A stretch of 6,547 nucleotides of DNA from assembly GCA_043101635.1 (NCBI GenBank), contig JBICIE010000182.1:1-6547 (forward strand), written 5' to 3'. The notes below the pieces were generated by a model. That model did no database searches, had not been told where the DNA came from, and was given only the letters and a program-made list of their open reading frames with translations. Shown one piece after another: positions 1-6,428 of this stretch (positions within the stretch are counted from its first letter, which is position 1; every line of letters begins with the position of its first letter). The stretch comes from CAYMJK01 sp043101635. Its GTDB lineage: Bacteria > Planctomycetota > Phycisphaerae > Phycisphaerales > UBA1924. The translations under genes were made by a program, and so were the position numbers.

Positions 1-410
1 CAGCGAGACTGAGGGGGTACAACCAGGCGAGCGCTCCTCAGACACTTCCAACTCCCGCAGCGCCGCCGACAACCACACCAGCGCATGCGCACCTCCGGAC
101 GCTGATCACGCGCGCGACCGCTCTGCATCGCAGCCATCTCGCGCGGCGCGCAGCGCAACCTCAGCGGACTCCCAGACGCCAGGCCTCGAAGGCCATCCCG
201 ATGCCTTCCCGCGAACCTCATCACCGCGCCCCGCCGCCGCCCTCCGCGCTGCCGCTGGCGCCACAAGCGCCCGCGCCCCGCCCTGACCCCGTTGGCGTGA
301 GCAGGCCGCCGAGCGTGTCAGCCCGCATGTCGCAAACTGCCAACCCCCCGACCAGGTTCGCTCGCAAGCGAACGGCTGACCGGCCCCTGATCGCCGCCTC
401 ATCCGATACC
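1..410. other. No supportable gene; 5' flank of the recQ-like gene
   Basis: Several frames are open here, but this is expected at this GC content. The translations are Ala/Pro/Ser/Arg-rich without hydrophobic core patterns or known motifs. Plus frame 3 is open from base 3 to 632 and runs into the recQ region out of frame with it. A small inverted repeat (GTTCGC at 356-361, GCGAAC at 368-373, 6-base loop) lies about 40 bases upstream of the ATG at 411 and might be an operator or part of the leader. I see no convincing sigma70 promoter, tRNA or terminator. A minus-strand gene starting near 78 and leaving the left edge cannot be excluded, but support is weak. Confidence 0.5.
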
Positions 411-443
411 ATGGCGCCAGGCCCGCGCCCGCAGCAGCGCCCG
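411..443 (+). other. Probable frameshift zone at the recQ start
   Basis: The only ATG near the expected N-terminus (411-413) is out of frame with the helicase. Adding one base anywhere between it and the GAA codon at 443 joins the frames. For example, an extra C in the CCC at 440-442 gives MAPGPRPQQRPEVLDIL, and an extra G after the ATG gives MGARPAPAAAPEVLDIL. Both frames have G/C-rich third positions here, so codon bias does not locate the shift. Alternatives are initiation at a non-standard codon (ATC 401 or CTG 485), or a real mutation. A single-base sequencing or assembly deletion in a GC-rich run is the simplest reading. Confidence 0.55.
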
Positions 444-2332
444 AAGTCCTCGACATCCTCCAGCGCATCTGGGGCTACGACACCCTGCGCCCGCTCCAGG
501 CCGAGGCCATCGACGCCGCCCTCGCCGGACGCGAGGCCCTCGTCGTGCTCCCCACCGGCGCCGGCAAGAGCCTGTGCTACCAGCTTCCGGCCCTGGTCAC
601 CGGCAAGCTCACGGTCGTGGTCAGCCCGCTGATCGCCCTGATGAAGGACCAGGCCGATGGCCTGCGCCTGGCCGGCTATCCCGCCGCGGCACTGCACAGC
701 CAGCTCGAGGCGGCCGAGGCCCGCGAGGCGATGGACCTGCTGGATTCCGGCGAGCTGCGCCTGCTGCTGGTGGCGCCGGAGCGCCTGCTGACCAGCGGCA
801 CGCTGGCGCGACTGGCCCGCCGCGCCGATCGCATCGGCGCGTTCGCCATCGACGAGGCCCACTGCATCAGCCACTGGGGCCACGACTTTCGGCCCGAGTA
901 CCGGCGCCTGGCCGAGCTGCGCGAGGTCTTCCCGGGCGTGCCGATGCAGGCCTACACCGCGACGGCCACGCCGCGGGTGCGCGATGACATCTGCCGCCAG
1001 CTTCGCCTCCAGGATCCGGAGATCATCGTCGGGCCGGTGGACCGCCCGAACCTCAACTACCGCATCGTGGCCCGCGCCCGCGCGGCCGATCAGGTCGCCG
1101 AGGCCGTGGCGCGCATGGGCCCGGGCGCCGCGATCGTCTACTGCATCAGCCGCAAGGACACCGAGCGCATGGCCCAGGCCCTGACCAGCCGCGGGCACGA
1201 GGCGGAGGCGTATCACGCGGGCCTGAGCGCGCGCGACCGCCGCCGAATTCAGGACCGCTTCAGCCGCGAGCAACTCAACATCGTCTGCGCGACGGTGGCG
1301 TTCGGCATGGGAATCGACCGCAGCGATGTGCGTCTGGTCTGCCACGCTGCCATGCCCAAGAGCGTCGAGTCGTACCAGCAGGAGTCCGGCCGGGCCGGGC
1401 GCGACGGCCTGCCGGCCGAGTGCCTCATGCTCTACTCCGGGGCGGACGCCACCAAGTGGCGCGAGCTGATCCGGCTCAGTGCAGCAGAGAGCGGCGGCGA
1501 TGAGGCCGCCCTTGCCGCGCAGATGGAACTGATCGACCAGATGCAGGCCTTCTGCGCCCGCTTCCGCTGCCGCCACCGGGGGCTCGTCGAGCACTTCGGA
1601 CAGGAGTATGTGCCGGCAGGCGGGGTACCCCCCCACTCCGTGGGGGCTCCCCCCGGGCGGATGGACTCGTGCGGAGCGTGTGATGTATGCCTCGGCGAAG
1701 TCCAGCCGATCCCCGACTCGACGACGATTGCCCGCAAGATCCTGTCGGCGGTGGCCCGTACCGACCAGCGCTTCGGCGCAGCCCACATCGCCGATGTCCT
1801 CCGCGGCAGGGCCAACGATCGCATCACCGAGCGCCGGCACAACGAACTGAGCGTCTTCGGGCTGCTGCGCAACTGCTCCAAGGCGGACATCACCGCGTGG
1901 ATTGGTCAGCTTGTCGATCAGGGCGTCCTGGCGCGGGTCGGTGTGGAGTACCCGGTGATCGCGCTGGGCCCGCACGGCCTCGAGACGCTCCGCGGCCAGC
2001 GCGAGGCGAAGCTGATCAGCGTGTCGCGCCCGAAGCGCGGGGGCGGATCGCCGGGCGCGCGGCAATCGGCCGATGCGGCGCCGCTGGCGCCGAAGGATGA
2101 GGCGATGTTCGAGGCCCTGCGGGCCCTTCGCCGGCGCATCGCCGAGGAAGGCGGAGTACCACCGTACGTGATCTTCACGGACGCCACCCTGCGCGAGATG
2201 GCCCGCCGCCGGCCCCGGACCCTCGCGGCGATGCTGGAGATCAAGGGCGTCGGCGACCAGAAGCTGCGCCAGCTTGGCCCGGCGTTCCTGGAGGCGATCG
2301 CGCAGCATCAGGGCGATGCGCCGGAGACATGA
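411..2332 (+). CDS. recQ: RecQ-family ATP-dependent DNA helicase, start region disrupted
   Basis: This is a 3'-5' superfamily 2 DNA helicase acting in recombinational repair and at stalled forks. The continuous frame is open from 380 (stop TGA 377-379) to TGA 2330-2332. Counting the GTG at 545 as residue 1: Walker A LPTGAGKS 2-9, DEAH box 103-106, TATAT motif 138-142, motif VI QESGRAGRDG about 279-288, zinc ligands Cys342, 376, 379 and 382, RQC winged helix about 392-490, HRDC from about 517 to the end at 595. GTG 545 cannot be the true start: it sits inside motif I, and the upstream codons in the same frame encode the motif 0 region (RIWGYDTLRPLQAEAI, Gln codon 497-499). No ATG, GTG or TTG exists in frame between 380 and 544. 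ATG 411 is in another frame and needs one extra base before about 443 to connect, so I place the gene start there by inference. The zinc site carries an unusual insertion. Family assignment is very secure; the start is not. Confidence 0.93.
1622..1657. repeat. Overlapping GC palindromes inside the recQ zinc-site insertion
   Basis: The segment contains GGGGTACCCC (1622-1631, a perfect palindrome). It also has a hairpin with CCCCCAC (1630-1636) pairing GTGGGGG (1640-1646) across a 3-base loop, followed by a CCCCCCGGG run. It lies in frame within the helicase and encodes part of an extra Gly/Pro-rich loop between the first zinc Cys and the CxxCxxC motif. Its compact palindromic design recalls small intergenic palindromic elements that occasionally insert into coding sequence without breaking the frame. 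That origin is inferred from one copy only. Confidence 0.5.
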
Positions 2333-2335
2333 GGC

Positions 2336-2366
2336 GACGCCGCGCTCGGCTCCATCAGCCGGCGTC
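2336..2366 (+). terminator. Weak hairpin after recQ, possible terminator
   Basis: GACGCCG (2336-2342) pairs with CGGCGTC (2360-2366). A three-base inner pairing (GCT 2344-2346, AGC 2357-2359) extends the stem past a bulge. It begins four bases after the RecQ stop codon. There is no T-tract behind the stem, so intrinsic termination is uncertain; it may only be a secondary structure. Confidence 0.3.
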
Positions 2367-2370
2367 CCGC

Positions 2371-2376
2371 TATAGT
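2371..2376 (+). promoter_or_regulatory. Possible -10 box (TATAGT) for the transporter operon
   Basis: TATAGT matches the sigma70 -10 consensus at five of six positions and lies 32 bases upstream of the transporter ATG. It is one of few AT-rich hexamers in this GC-rich gap. The -35 position 17 bases upstream reads GGCTCC, which is poor, so the promoter would need an activator or tolerate a weak -35. Confidence 0.4.
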
Positions 2377-2408
2377 GCGTCGAGCGAGCCGGGCGCAACG
2401 GGGATCCG

Positions 2409-3791
2409 ATGAAGGGGATGCGAAGGTGGACGGGCGGCGCGATCGCCGTCCTGGCGGGCGGGCTGATCGGCGCGACCGACCTGGCGGCGGGTCTGGGCCT
2501 CGATGAGGCGCAGCGCGTGGCGCTGGCGATCGTGATCATCGCCGGCACGCTGTGGATCACCGAGGCGATCCCGATCTACACCACCAGCCTGCTGGTGCTG
2601 CTGCTGTCGCTGGTCTGGCTGCGTCCCGCGATGGCGGAGGCGCCGCCGCCGAGCGCGTTCACCGAGCCGTTCTTCTCCGATGTGATCCTGCTGTTCCTGG
2701 GCGGGTTCGTGCTGGCCGCGGCCCTGCGCAAGTACCGGATCGACGAGATCCTGGCCCGCGGGGTGATCCGGCGCTCGGGCGCCTCCGTGCCGCGCCTGAT
2801 GGCGGGCGTGCTGCTGATCACGGCGTTTCTGTCGATGTGGCTGAGCAACACGGCGACCGCGGCCATGATGCTGACCTTGGTGTATCCCATACTGCGGCTG
2901 CTCCCGAACAACCCCAACGCCCGCCGGGCCCTGGTGCTGTGCGTGCCCTTCGGCGCCAACATCGGGGGGCTGGGCACACCGATCGGCAGTCCTCCCAACG
3001 CGATCGCGATGCAGTACCTCCGGGGCATCGGGCATGCCCCGGGTTTCGTGACGTGGATCGCGATGTCGTGGCCGGTGATGCTCGTGATGCTGGTGGCGGC
3101 GTGGGCCCTGCTGATCTCGCTGTTCGGCGGGCGCGGGGCCCGGATCGACGAGTTGCCCGAGCAGCAGCCGGTGGAGCTGTCCGGCCAGTCGTACCTGGCC
3201 ATCGGCGTGACGCTGCTGACGGTGGCAGGCTGGCTGACCGGCGATCTGCACGGCTTTTCCACGGGTACGGTGGCCCTGGTCCCGGTGATCGTGCTGTTCG
3301 GGGCGGGGGTGCTCAACCGGCAGGACTTCCGTACGCTGTCGTGGGACATCCTCATCCTGATGGGCGGCGGGCTGTGCCTGGGCGTGACGATGGGTGCAAG
3401 CGGGCTGGCCGAGTGGCTGGTGGCGCAGATTCCGGCGGACGCTGTCGGGATGGTCGGACTGATCGCGATCATCGCGGTGGTCGCGTGCGTGATGTCGTCG
3501 CTGATGAGCAACACGGCGACGGCCAACCTGCTGATGCCGATCGCCATCGGCGTGGCGGCGGGGGACCCGTCGCTGGCGCTGGTGTCGATCGCCTTTGCCT
3601 GCTCGCTTGCGATGGCGCTGCCGATCTCGACGCCGCCGAACGCGATCGCGTTCGGGTCGGGCGAGATCTCGACGGCGGACATGTTCAAGTCGGGCCTTGC
3701 GCTGACGGCGGCGGGCGTCGTGCTGGTCGTGGTCGCCTCGGCGCTGTGGTGGCCGATCTTCCCCGCGATGCAACCCGGAGGCGGACCATGA
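2409..3791 (+). CDS. SLC13/DASS-family sodium-coupled anion symporter
   Basis: This is a polytopic inner-membrane transporter of 460 residues, close to the usual bacterial length for the divalent anion:sodium symporter family. It is predicted to couple Na+ entry to uptake of a di- or tricarboxylate; substrate cannot be read from sequence. The two inverted-repeat signatures are intact. The first half has SNT at 146-148 (SNTATAAMM), followed by GTPIGSPPNA at 189-198. The second half has SNT at 367-369 (SNTATANLL), followed by STPPNA at 407-412. In the family these hairpin motifs form the Na+ and carboxylate sites. Hydrophobic segments fill nearly the whole chain, starting with an N-terminal helix after MKGMRRW. 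The start ATG 2409 has a GGGG tract 4-7 bases upstream; ATG 2418 is a possible alternative, three codons shorter. The stop overlaps the next gene by four bases. An ArsB/NhaD-type relative is less likely given the paired SNT/PPN motifs. Confidence 0.92.
   Translation: MKGMRRWTGGAIAVLAGGLIGATDLAAGLGLDEAQRVALAIVIIAGTLWITEAIPIYTTSLLVLLLSLVWLRPAMAEAPPPSAFTEPFFSDVILLFLGGFVLAAALRKYRIDEILARGVIRRSGASVPRLMAGVLLITAFLSMWLSNTATAAMMLTLVYPILRLLPNNPNARRALVLCVPFGANIGGLGTPIGSPPNAIAMQYLRGIGHAPGFVTWIAMSWPVMLVMLVAAWALLISLFGGRGARIDELPEQQPVELSGQSYLAIGVTLLTVAGWLTGDLHGFSTGTVALVPVIVLFGAGVLNRQDFRTLSWDILILMGGGLCLGVTMGASGLAEWLVAQIPADAVGMVGLIAIIAVVACVMSSLMSNTATANLLMPIAIGVAAGDPSLALVSIAFACSLAMALPISTPPNAIAFGSGEISTADMFKSGLALTAAGVVLVVVASALWWPIFPAMQPGGGP
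3777..3781 (+). promoter_or_regulatory. Ribosome binding site GGAGG for the zinc-ribbon gene
   Basis: GGAGG ends six bases before the ATG at 3788 and lies inside the last codons of the transporter. It fixes the start of the downstream gene and, with the ATGA overlap, suggests reinitiation by ribosomes finishing the transporter. Confidence 0.65.
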
Positions 3792-4150
3792 TCATCGAGC
3801 AGTCGTGCCGGGCGTGTGCATCGAAGACGATGCGCAACTACCTGATGGAGCAGCCGGGGCAGCCGATCGAGGTGTACGTGCGCTGTGCCGCGTGCGGCGA
3901 ATTCGTCTCGCGCTATGTGCTCAGCGAGTACTACTACCACCAGGCCGCCTACGAGTCCTTCGTGCGCACCCGCGGCGCCCAGATGCGCGAGAGCGGCCGG
4001 AGCGTGCTGGAGGACTTCGAGGAACTGAAGCAGCGGTCGCTACAGGGCTACGAGACGCTGCTGAGCCGGCTGGCGGAGCGGCCGGAGGCGGGCCGGCAGG
4101 AGGCCGGCGAGCAGCCCCCTGGCGAGGCTGCGGCGCCGGGCGAGGCGTGA
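3788..4150 (+). CDS. Small zinc-ribbon protein coupled to the transporter
   Basis: The protein has 120 residues and I do not recognise a named family. Two CxxC knuckles, Cys7/Cys10 and Cys33/Cys36 (CRAC and CAAC), separated by 22 residues, predict one structural zinc ribbon. A Tyr-rich stretch follows (SRYVLSEYYYH, 41-51). Next comes a charged helical segment, about 66-98, with heptad-like Leu spacing (LEDFEELKQRSL...LLSRLAE) that could form a coiled coil. The tail from about 99 is a low-complexity Glu/Ala/Gly/Pro segment. No signal peptide or membrane helix is seen, so it should be cytoplasmic. The frame is open far upstream as a shadow of the transporter, but only ATG 3788 has a Shine-Dalgarno (GGAGG, 6-base spacing) and Cys knuckles directly after it. 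The ATGA overlap implies translational coupling with the transporter. A regulatory or accessory role for that transporter is possible but only inferred. Confidence 0.85.
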   Translation: MIIEQSCRACASKTMRNYLMEQPGQPIEVYVRCAACGEFVSRYVLSEYYYHQAAYESFVRTRGAQMRESGRSVLEDFEELKQRSLQGYETLLSRLAERPEAGRQEAGEQPPGEAAAPGEA

Positions 4151-4155
4151 GCCGA

Positions 4156-4184
4156 TTGACCCCCGGGGCGTGAGGCTGTAGACT
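4156..4184 (+). promoter_or_regulatory. Sigma70-like promoter for the beta-propeller gene
   Basis: TTGACC (4156-4161) and TAGACT (4179-4184) are separated by exactly 17 bases, five of six and four of six matches to consensus. A TG lies immediately before the -10 hexamer (4177-4178). Transcription would begin near 4191, giving a leader of about 34 bases that contains the AGGAGG site and the ATG at 4225. It starts six bases after the zinc-ribbon stop, so the propeller gene can be transcribed separately from the transporter operon. Confidence 0.65.
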
Positions 4185-4213
4185 GGCAGTCGCCGCCATC
4201 GCAGTGCGGCAGC

Positions 4214-4219
4214 AGGAGG
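4214..4219 (+). promoter_or_regulatory. Ribosome binding site AGGAGG deciding the start at 4225
   Basis: A full AGGAGG lies five bases before ATG 4225. The alternative in-frame start GTG 4204 lies upstream of this site, has no Shine-Dalgarno of its own and would be only about 13 bases after the predicted transcription start. ATG 4225 is therefore preferred. Confidence 0.75.
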
Positions 4220-4224
4220 GAGAG

Positions 4225-5283
4225 ATGGCGCAGCCCGCGGCGGTGGCTGGCTTCCGGGTCGATGTGTACGCCCTGGTCGATCGGCCGACGGCGATGGCGT
4301 GGGGCCCGGGGGGCGCGTTCGGCGACGATCTTTACGTCGCAACGGGTTCCGGTGACATCCTGCGCGTGGGTGATGGGGGAGTCACGACGCTCTTCGCGAC
4401 GGGCCTGGCGTATCCGACCGGGCTGGCGTTCGCGGAGACGCCGGCGTTCGGCGATCTGCTGTACGTGACGGAACTGGCCGACGGGAAGATCCGGACGGTG
4501 GACAGCGCCGGGGTTGTGGGCGACTTCGTGACAATCGCTGGCTCGAGCGTCAATCTGGCGGATCTGGCGTTCGGGCCGGGGACCGGCGGGTTCACGAACG
4601 AACTCTACGTCACCGATTCAGCCACTTCCGGATTTGTGGCGGGCAAGTTGTACCGCATCGACGCGGCGGGAGGGGTGACGACGCTGTTCGGGACCGACCC
4701 GTTCACTGCGCAGGACATGGTGTTTGCGGTCGGGGCGGGATTCGGCGCCGGGCTCATTGTTGCCGACGCGCTCAACTACGCGGTCGATGATGGGGGCGTG
4801 CGCAGCTTCGACGCCGCGGGCGGATTCGTCGAACTGATCTCGGCGCCGGCAAGCGATCTGTTCAATCCATCGGGCGTGGCCCTGGGGCCGGGAGGCGCAT
4901 TCGGCGCCGATCTGTATGTGTCGGACTTCGGGACGAACACGATCTACACGCTGTCAGCGGGGGGCGTGCTGGTGGAGTTCGCGACCGGCTTCTGCTTCAG
5001 CACGGGCGGAAACTCGTTCGACGCTGACCTGCTGTTTGCAGAGGACGCCTCGTTCCTGCTGGTGGCGGATTACACCAGAGACGCGATCTACCGCATCGGC
5101 CCCGGCGAGCCGCCGTGCCGGGCCGACTGCGATGGCTCCGGCGCGCTCGACTTCTTCGACTTTCTGTGCTTTCAGAACCTGTTCGCCGTGGGCCATCCGG
5201 AGGCGGACTGTGACGGCTCGTGCACGCTGGATCTGTTCGACTTCCTGTGCTTCCAGAACGAGTTCGCAGCGGGATGCCCGTAG
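4225..5283 (+). CDS. Six-bladed beta-propeller protein with dockerin-like EF-hand tail
   Basis: The protein has 352 residues. About six repeats of 40-50 residues each carry a pattern like P.G.AFGPGGAFG.DLYV.D...I.R.....GGV...F, typical of NHL/SMP-30-like six-bladed propellers. These usually bind ligands or act as lactonases; no catalytic set can be named here. From about residue 298 the tail holds two calcium-loop units 27 residues apart: DCDGSGALDFFD at 301-312 and DCDGSCTLDLFD at 328-339, each followed by FLCFQN. Both keep acidic residues at loop positions 1, 3, 9 and 12, as in dockerins; the second has Cys at position 6 instead of Gly. This resembles the Cys-containing dockerin-type tails of Phycisphaerae extracytoplasmic proteins. 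Such proteins are normally exported, yet no signal peptide is present from either start (ATG 4225 or GTG 4204), and the next in-frame stop upstream is at 4171. The mature-looking N-terminus AQPAAVAG would fit just after a lost cleavage site. Confidence 0.85.
   Translation: MAQPAAVAGFRVDVYALVDRPTAMAWGPGGAFGDDLYVATGSGDILRVGDGGVTTLFATGLAYPTGLAFAETPAFGDLLYVTELADGKIRTVDSAGVVGDFVTIAGSSVNLADLAFGPGTGGFTNELYVTDSATSGFVAGKLYRIDAAGGVTTLFGTDPFTAQDMVFAVGAGFGAGLIVADALNYAVDDGGVRSFDAAGGFVELISAPASDLFNPSGVALGPGGAFGADLYVSDFGTNTIYTLSAGGVLVEFATGFCFSTGGNSFDADLLFAEDASFLLVADYTRDAIYRIGPGEPPCRADCDGSGALDFFDFLCFQNLFAVGHPEADCDGSCTLDLFDFLCFQNEFAAGCP
5125..5268 (+). repeat. Duplicated 81-bp EF-hand unit
   Basis: Two in-frame copies begin at 5125 and 5206. 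Both encode a D-C-D-G-S loop, a hydrophobic DF/LF pair, then FLCFQN and an E/L-F-A segment. DNA similarity remains visible, especially in the GACTG(C/T)GA start and the TTCGACTT(T/C)CTGTGCTT(T/C)CAGAAC part, consistent with tandem duplication of one calcium-binding helix unit as in dockerins. Confidence 0.8.
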
Positions 5284-5299
5284 CCGGCGCGCACAGAAA

Positions 5300-5337
5300 G
5301 CCCGCTCCGCGGCGGGGAGGTCGAGCCGGGAGCGGGC
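5300..5337. terminator. Hairpin terminator between convergent genes
   Basis: GCCCGCTCC (5300-5308) pairs perfectly with GGAGCGGGC (5329-5337). After a one-base bulge the stem continues with CGGC (5310-5313) and GCCG (5325-5328). It starts 17 bases after the propeller stop codon. On the plus strand it is followed by CTTC, and on the minus strand by TTTC, so both T-tracts are short. Its position between two convergent genes suggests a shared bidirectional terminator. Confidence 0.7.
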
Positions 5338-5438
5338 CTTCAGACGGTCTGCGGTGATACCGGTCACGGCCGGACGCTGTTACATGCGCCGGCGCCTTGT
5401 CGCGATCGGCTTGCGACGATCCCGCAGCGCGATGGGCC

Positions 5439-6323
5439 TCAAACGCCTGCGAGCTGACCGACCCCGAAGGGCCGGAGGTTCACCGAGCCGGAATCGGAGA
5501 TCAGAGCGACGTGATTGGGAGGGATCGATTCCCAGCCCGGGTCATCGCTGAGCGGCTCGGAGGCGACGATCACGGCGCCGTGACCTTCCTCCGGGTCGAG
5601 CATGCGGCAGACGCCACCTTCGCAGACGTAGCGGCGGCCGCGGTGCAGGTACAGCGACTCGGCGTACTTCGGATCGTTGGTGGTGAAGCGAACGGCCGCG
5701 GCGGTCCGGCCGTTGCTGAAGGCGCAGTTCAGGTAAGTGTGGTCATCCAGCCCGGCGTCGCGACCCAGCGCCAGCGCCACGCCGAGGGCTCGCTCCAGCG
5801 CATCGCCGAGGTCGTCGGCGGTGGCGCCGCCATCTGCGAGGCCGCAGTGGCGCAGCGCATCCATCGCCAGTGCGAAGAAGTGCTCGGAATCCGTCAGGCC
5901 ATGGATGAGGCCGAAAGACTCGTCGGTGAGGCGTGAGAGCATGGCGCGCCGGATGCGCGTGAAGCCGCCGATGTCGCCGTTGTGCATGAAGGCGTAGGGG
6001 CCGGCGCTGAACGGATGGCAGTTCACCTCGCTGACGGCCGTGATCTGGGTGGCCGCGCGGACATGAGCCATGATGGCGCAGCTGCGGGTCAGGCGCGCCA
6101 GGTGCAGAAGGTTGGCGTTGTTCCACGCGGGGGTGATGCTCCGGAAGAGGCCCGGCCGGGCGCCAAGGTCATGCTTCCACCAGGCGAAGCCAAAGCCGTC
6201 GCCGTTGACCGGCTCCTCGCGCTCCTGGGACTTGAAGCTCTGGTTGACGATGGAGTGCGAGGGCTCGGTGATGAGCGAGCTGAGCGTGAGTTCGGGGCCG
6301 AGATAGAGGACGAAGCGGCACAT
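5439..6323 (-). CDS. Class II glutamine amidotransferase-like Ntn hydrolase (YafJ/EgtC type)
   Basis: The protein has 294 residues. It begins Met-Cys-Arg-Phe, so removal of Met exposes the Cys2 nucleophile of N-terminal nucleophile amidohydrolases. Further family signatures are NGDGFGFAWW (40-49), HVRAAT (87-92, the glutamine-contacting Arg), NCHPF (101-105) and HNGDIGGF (114-121, Asn/Gly of the oxyanion hole and the substrate Asp). The single-domain length and these motifs match the stand-alone GATase family that includes YafJ and EgtC, the gamma-glutamyl hydrolase of ergothioneine synthesis. No ergothioneine genes are visible here, so I do not assign EgtC. It should release ammonia or glutamate from a gamma-glutamyl substrate in the cytoplasm. 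The start is ATG 6321-6323, fixed by the Cys2 requirement. No Shine-Dalgarno is seen; the leader is pyrimidine-rich and comes from an 8-bp tandem repeat. The gene converges on the propeller gene across a hairpin. Confidence 0.9.
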   Translation of the reverse strand: MCRFVLYLGPELTLSSLITEPSHSIVNQSFKSQEREEPVNGDGFGFAWWKHDLGARPGLFRSITPAWNNANLLHLARLTRSCAIMAHVRAATQITAVSEVNCHPFSAGPYAFMHNGDIGGFTRIRRAMLSRLTDESFGLIHGLTDSEHFFALAMDALRHCGLADGGATADDLGDALERALGVALALGRDAGLDDHTYLNCAFSNGRTAAAVRFTTNDPKYAESLYLHRGRRYVCEGGVCRMLDPEEGHGAVIVASEPLSDDPGWESIPPNHVALISDSGSVNLRPFGVGQLAGV

Positions 6324-6337
6324 GGGGTGGGGGAAAG

Positions 6338-6366
6338 AGAATAGAGACTGAGAGAAGAGAGACTAA
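6338..6366 (-). promoter_or_regulatory. Tentative promoter overlapping the 8-bp repeat
   Basis: On the minus strand TATTCT (6343-6338) matches four of six -10 positions. TTAGTC (6366-6361), supplied by the repeat, sits 17 bases upstream but matches the -35 consensus poorly. This would give a leader of under ten bases before the amidotransferase ATG. The call is weak; its interest is that spacer and -35 lie inside a repeat that can change length. Confidence 0.2.
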
Positions 6367-6420
6367 GAGACTAAGAGACTAAGAGACGGAGAGACGGAGA
6401 GACGGAGAGACGGAGAGACG
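6344..6420. repeat. 8-bp tandem repeat in two sequence phases
   Basis: The array starts with degenerate units (GAGACTGA at 6344-6351, then a 7-base GAGAAGA). It continues with three perfect GAGACTAA units (6359-6382), four perfect GAGACGGA units (6383-6414) and a partial GAGACG (6415-6420). All share the GAGAC core. It fills most of the 105-base gap between the stop of the upstream minus-strand gene and the start of the amidotransferase. Homogeneous blocks of two unit types suggest expansion by slippage. Confidence 0.9.
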
Positions 6421-6428
6421 TGTGGGGG

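Noticed and set aside
1..96. A possible minus-strand gene starting at GTG 78 and leaving the left edge (VWLSAALRELEVSEE...)
   Set aside because: The peptide looks plausible, but only 26 codons are visible. The GGAGG-like site (96-92) is too far from the start and there is no family motif.
221..2560. A 779-codon open frame on the minus strand, antisense to recQ and the transporter start
   Set aside because: It mirrors the GC-rich third positions of the plus-strand helicase. The translation is Ala/Arg/Gly/His-rich without motifs, while the plus strand encodes a full set of RecQ domains.
2370..3940. Two long minus-strand open frames antisense to the transporter
   Set aside because: Their products are His/Arg/Gln- or Ser/Ala-rich without domain patterns, and the plus strand encodes an intact DASS transporter over the same span.
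2409..5283. A new multi-gene system formed by transporter, zinc-ribbon and propeller genes
   Set aside because: The propeller gene has its own promoter and terminator and no visible functional link to the transporter pair. The arrangement reads as ordinary neighbouring units.
5341..5351. CAGACGGTCTG inverted repeat after the hairpin
   Set aside because: An 11-base near-palindrome next to a terminator with no second copy or promoter near it; likely chance.
5380..5442. A short Arg-rich minus-strand peptide (LRPIALRDRRKPIA...) after the amidotransferase stop
   Set aside because: About 20 codons from a TTG overlapping the end of the amidotransferase, without ribosome binding site or recognised family. 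It could be chance in GC-rich DNA.
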